Positions 6,321 to 7,010 of a stretch of DNA of 7,010 bases are shown piece after piece (positions within the stretch are counted from its first letter, which is position 1; each line of letters opens with the position of its first letter). Position numbers and translations under genes: made by a program. This DNA is from Rubrobacter sp. (lineage in GTDB: Bacteria > Actinomycetota > Rubrobacteria > Rubrobacterales > Rubrobacteraceae), in NCBI GenBank assembly GCA_020253895.1, contig JADDKG010000098.1, forward strand, positions 1 through 7,010. Reading direction: 5' to 3'. The notes beneath the pieces are model-generated. The model searched no databases and was not told where the DNA came from. It saw only the letters and a list, made by a program, of their open reading frames with translations.

Positions 6321-6376
6321 GTTTCCGGTAGCGGTACGTCGAGCATATATAATGAAGGTGCACATATGCCGGAAAC
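6321..6376 (+). repeat. Inverted repeat bracketing the gltA -10 box
   Basis: GTTTCCGG (6321-6328) and CCGGAAAC (6369-6376) are perfect 8-bp inverted copies 40 bases apart. A second inverted pair, GCATAT (6343-6348) and ATATGC (6364-6369), lies inside. The arms flank the TATAAT at 6348-6353 and could be a two-site operator; chance cannot be excluded. Confidence 0.35.
6322..6353 (+). promoter_or_regulatory. Candidate gltA promoter
   Basis: A perfect TATAAT occurs at 6348-6353, rare in such GC-rich DNA and in an AT-rich patch 52 nt before the gltA start. The -35 is weak: TTTCCG at 6322-6327 is the best candidate but gives a 20-bp spacer. An activator may compensate, or the -35 may lie elsewhere. 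A leader of about 45 nt is implied. Confidence 0.5.
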
Positions 6377-6404
6377 CACAGGCGATCTCTGAAAGGGGAG
6401 AAAG

Positions 6405-7010
6405 GTGACACAAGAGCCGAAGGGCAGGTCGGATGGTGCTGCCTCCACCGTCCAGAAGGACGGCACCCTCTCAGTCACGGACAACAGGACCGGGAAGAAC
6501 TACGAGATAGAGATAAAGGACGGAGCCGTCCGGTCGATGGACTTCCGGCAGATAAAGGTCGACGAGGAAGACTTCGGCCTCATGACCTATGACCCCGGGT
6601 ACACCAACACGGCGAGCTGCCGGAGCGCCATAACCTACATAGACGGGGAGAAGGGCATTCTGCAGCACCGGGGCATCCCGATCGAGGAGCTGTGCGAGTA
6701 CTCCACCTACCTGGAGGTGGCCTATCTACTCATCTACGGCCACCTGCCGACCGAGGAGGAGCTCTCGCGGTGGGTCTATGAGATCACCCACCACACCTAC
6801 GTCCACGAGAACATAAAGAGCTTCATGGACGGCTTCCGGCATGACGCGCACCCGATGGGCATCCTGCTCGCCAGCGTCGGGGCGCTCTCCACCTTCTACC
6901 CGGAGGCCAGCGACATCGACGACGAGGAGCAGCGGAACATGGCGGCGATCCGGCTGATCGCCAAGATGCCGACCATCGCCGCCTTTGCTTACCGGCACTC
7001 CCTGGGGTTG
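6405..7010 (+). CDS. gltA: Citrate synthase, N-terminal 202 residues (runs off the window)
   Basis: Condenses oxaloacetate and acetyl-CoA into citrate at entry to the TCA cycle, in the cytoplasm. The visible N-terminus contains the type II bacterial citrate synthase small beta domain (LSVTDNRTGKNYEIEI, about 22-37) followed by the diagnostic FGLMTYDPGYTNTASC and SAITYIDGEKGIL blocks (about 57-86), PIEEL, and the large-domain helices around YLLIYGHLP and HPMGILLAS. The active-site histidines and aspartate are downstream of the window. I chose GTG 6405 because the reading frame from there contains the conserved N-terminal beta domain, which the next ATG (6537) would lose, and AGGGGAG (6394-6400) lies 4 nt upstream. 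It is divergent from the DUF4870-type gene and independent of the rhamnose operon. No stop codon is present before the window ends. Confidence 0.93.
   Translation, partial: MTQEPKGRSDGAASTVQKDGTLSVTDNRTGKNYEIEIKDGAVRSMDFRQIKVDEEDFGLMTYDPGYTNTASCRSAITYIDGEKGILQHRGIPIEELCEYSTYLEVAYLLIYGHLPTEEELSRWVYEITHHTYVHENIKSFMDGFRHDAHPMGILLASVGALSTFYPEASDIDDEEQRNMAAIRLIAKMPTIAAFAYRHSLGL

Noticed and set aside
6235..6411. N-terminal extension of the DUF4870-type protein to 6411
   Set aside because: The extension covers the gltA promoter and start codon and has no family similarity; ATG 6234 has a well-spaced ribosome binding site.
1..7010. CRISPR arrays, tRNA or rRNA genes, phage or defence genes
   Set aside because: I saw no regularly spaced repeats, cloverleaf-like sequence, rRNA segments or proteins of those classes.

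Overview
The window looks like chromosomal DNA from a high-GC actinobacterium. Rubrobacter or a close relative is my best guess, inferred from strong GC bias at third codon positions, frequent AGG/CGG arginine and ATA isoleucine codons, and the gene set. That assignment is not proven by the sequence alone. The backbone genes are very GC-rich; the IS element at the left is visibly less so.

Layout. Bases 1-49 and 1501-1713 appear to be two pieces of one broken gene, a RhaS-type (LsrB-like) sugar ABC transporter substrate-binding protein. An IS1380-family element (about 50-1500) separates them, with near-identical terminal inverted repeats. Its transposase lies on the minus strand and is split by a frameshift, probably a 2-nt TC duplication. 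Host coding sequence appears to be missing between the two pieces and no clean target duplication is visible, so an IS-associated deletion is likely. A very strong GC hairpin (1723-1762) follows the remnant. Then comes a compact plus-strand catabolic operon: rhaI (L-rhamnose isomerase, 1809-3026), rhaEW (fused rhamnulose-1-phosphate aldolase and lactaldehyde dehydrogenase, 3055-5151) and a FucA-type class II aldolase (5168-5833). A small DUF4870-type membrane protein (5812-6234, minus) overlaps the end of the aldolase tail to tail. It is divergent from gltA (citrate synthase, 6405 to beyond the window end), whose upstream region carries a perfect TATAAT box inside an 8-bp inverted repeat.

How the genes work together. 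Imported L-rhamnose would be isomerised to L-rhamnulose by RhaI and phosphorylated by a kinase not present in the window. RhaEW would cleave rhamnulose-1-phosphate to DHAP and L-lactaldehyde and oxidise the lactaldehyde to L-lactate. The FucA-like enzyme makes the same products from L-fuculose-1-phosphate or a related substrate, so it could feed the same dehydrogenase domain. Loss of the binding protein would impair uptake through this transporter unless another copy exists.

No wholly new system is evident. The most interesting points are the IS-associated lesion in the transporter, a foldback structure at the transposase start that resembles IS10-type protection from read-through expression, the frameshift site, and the two aldolases in one operon.
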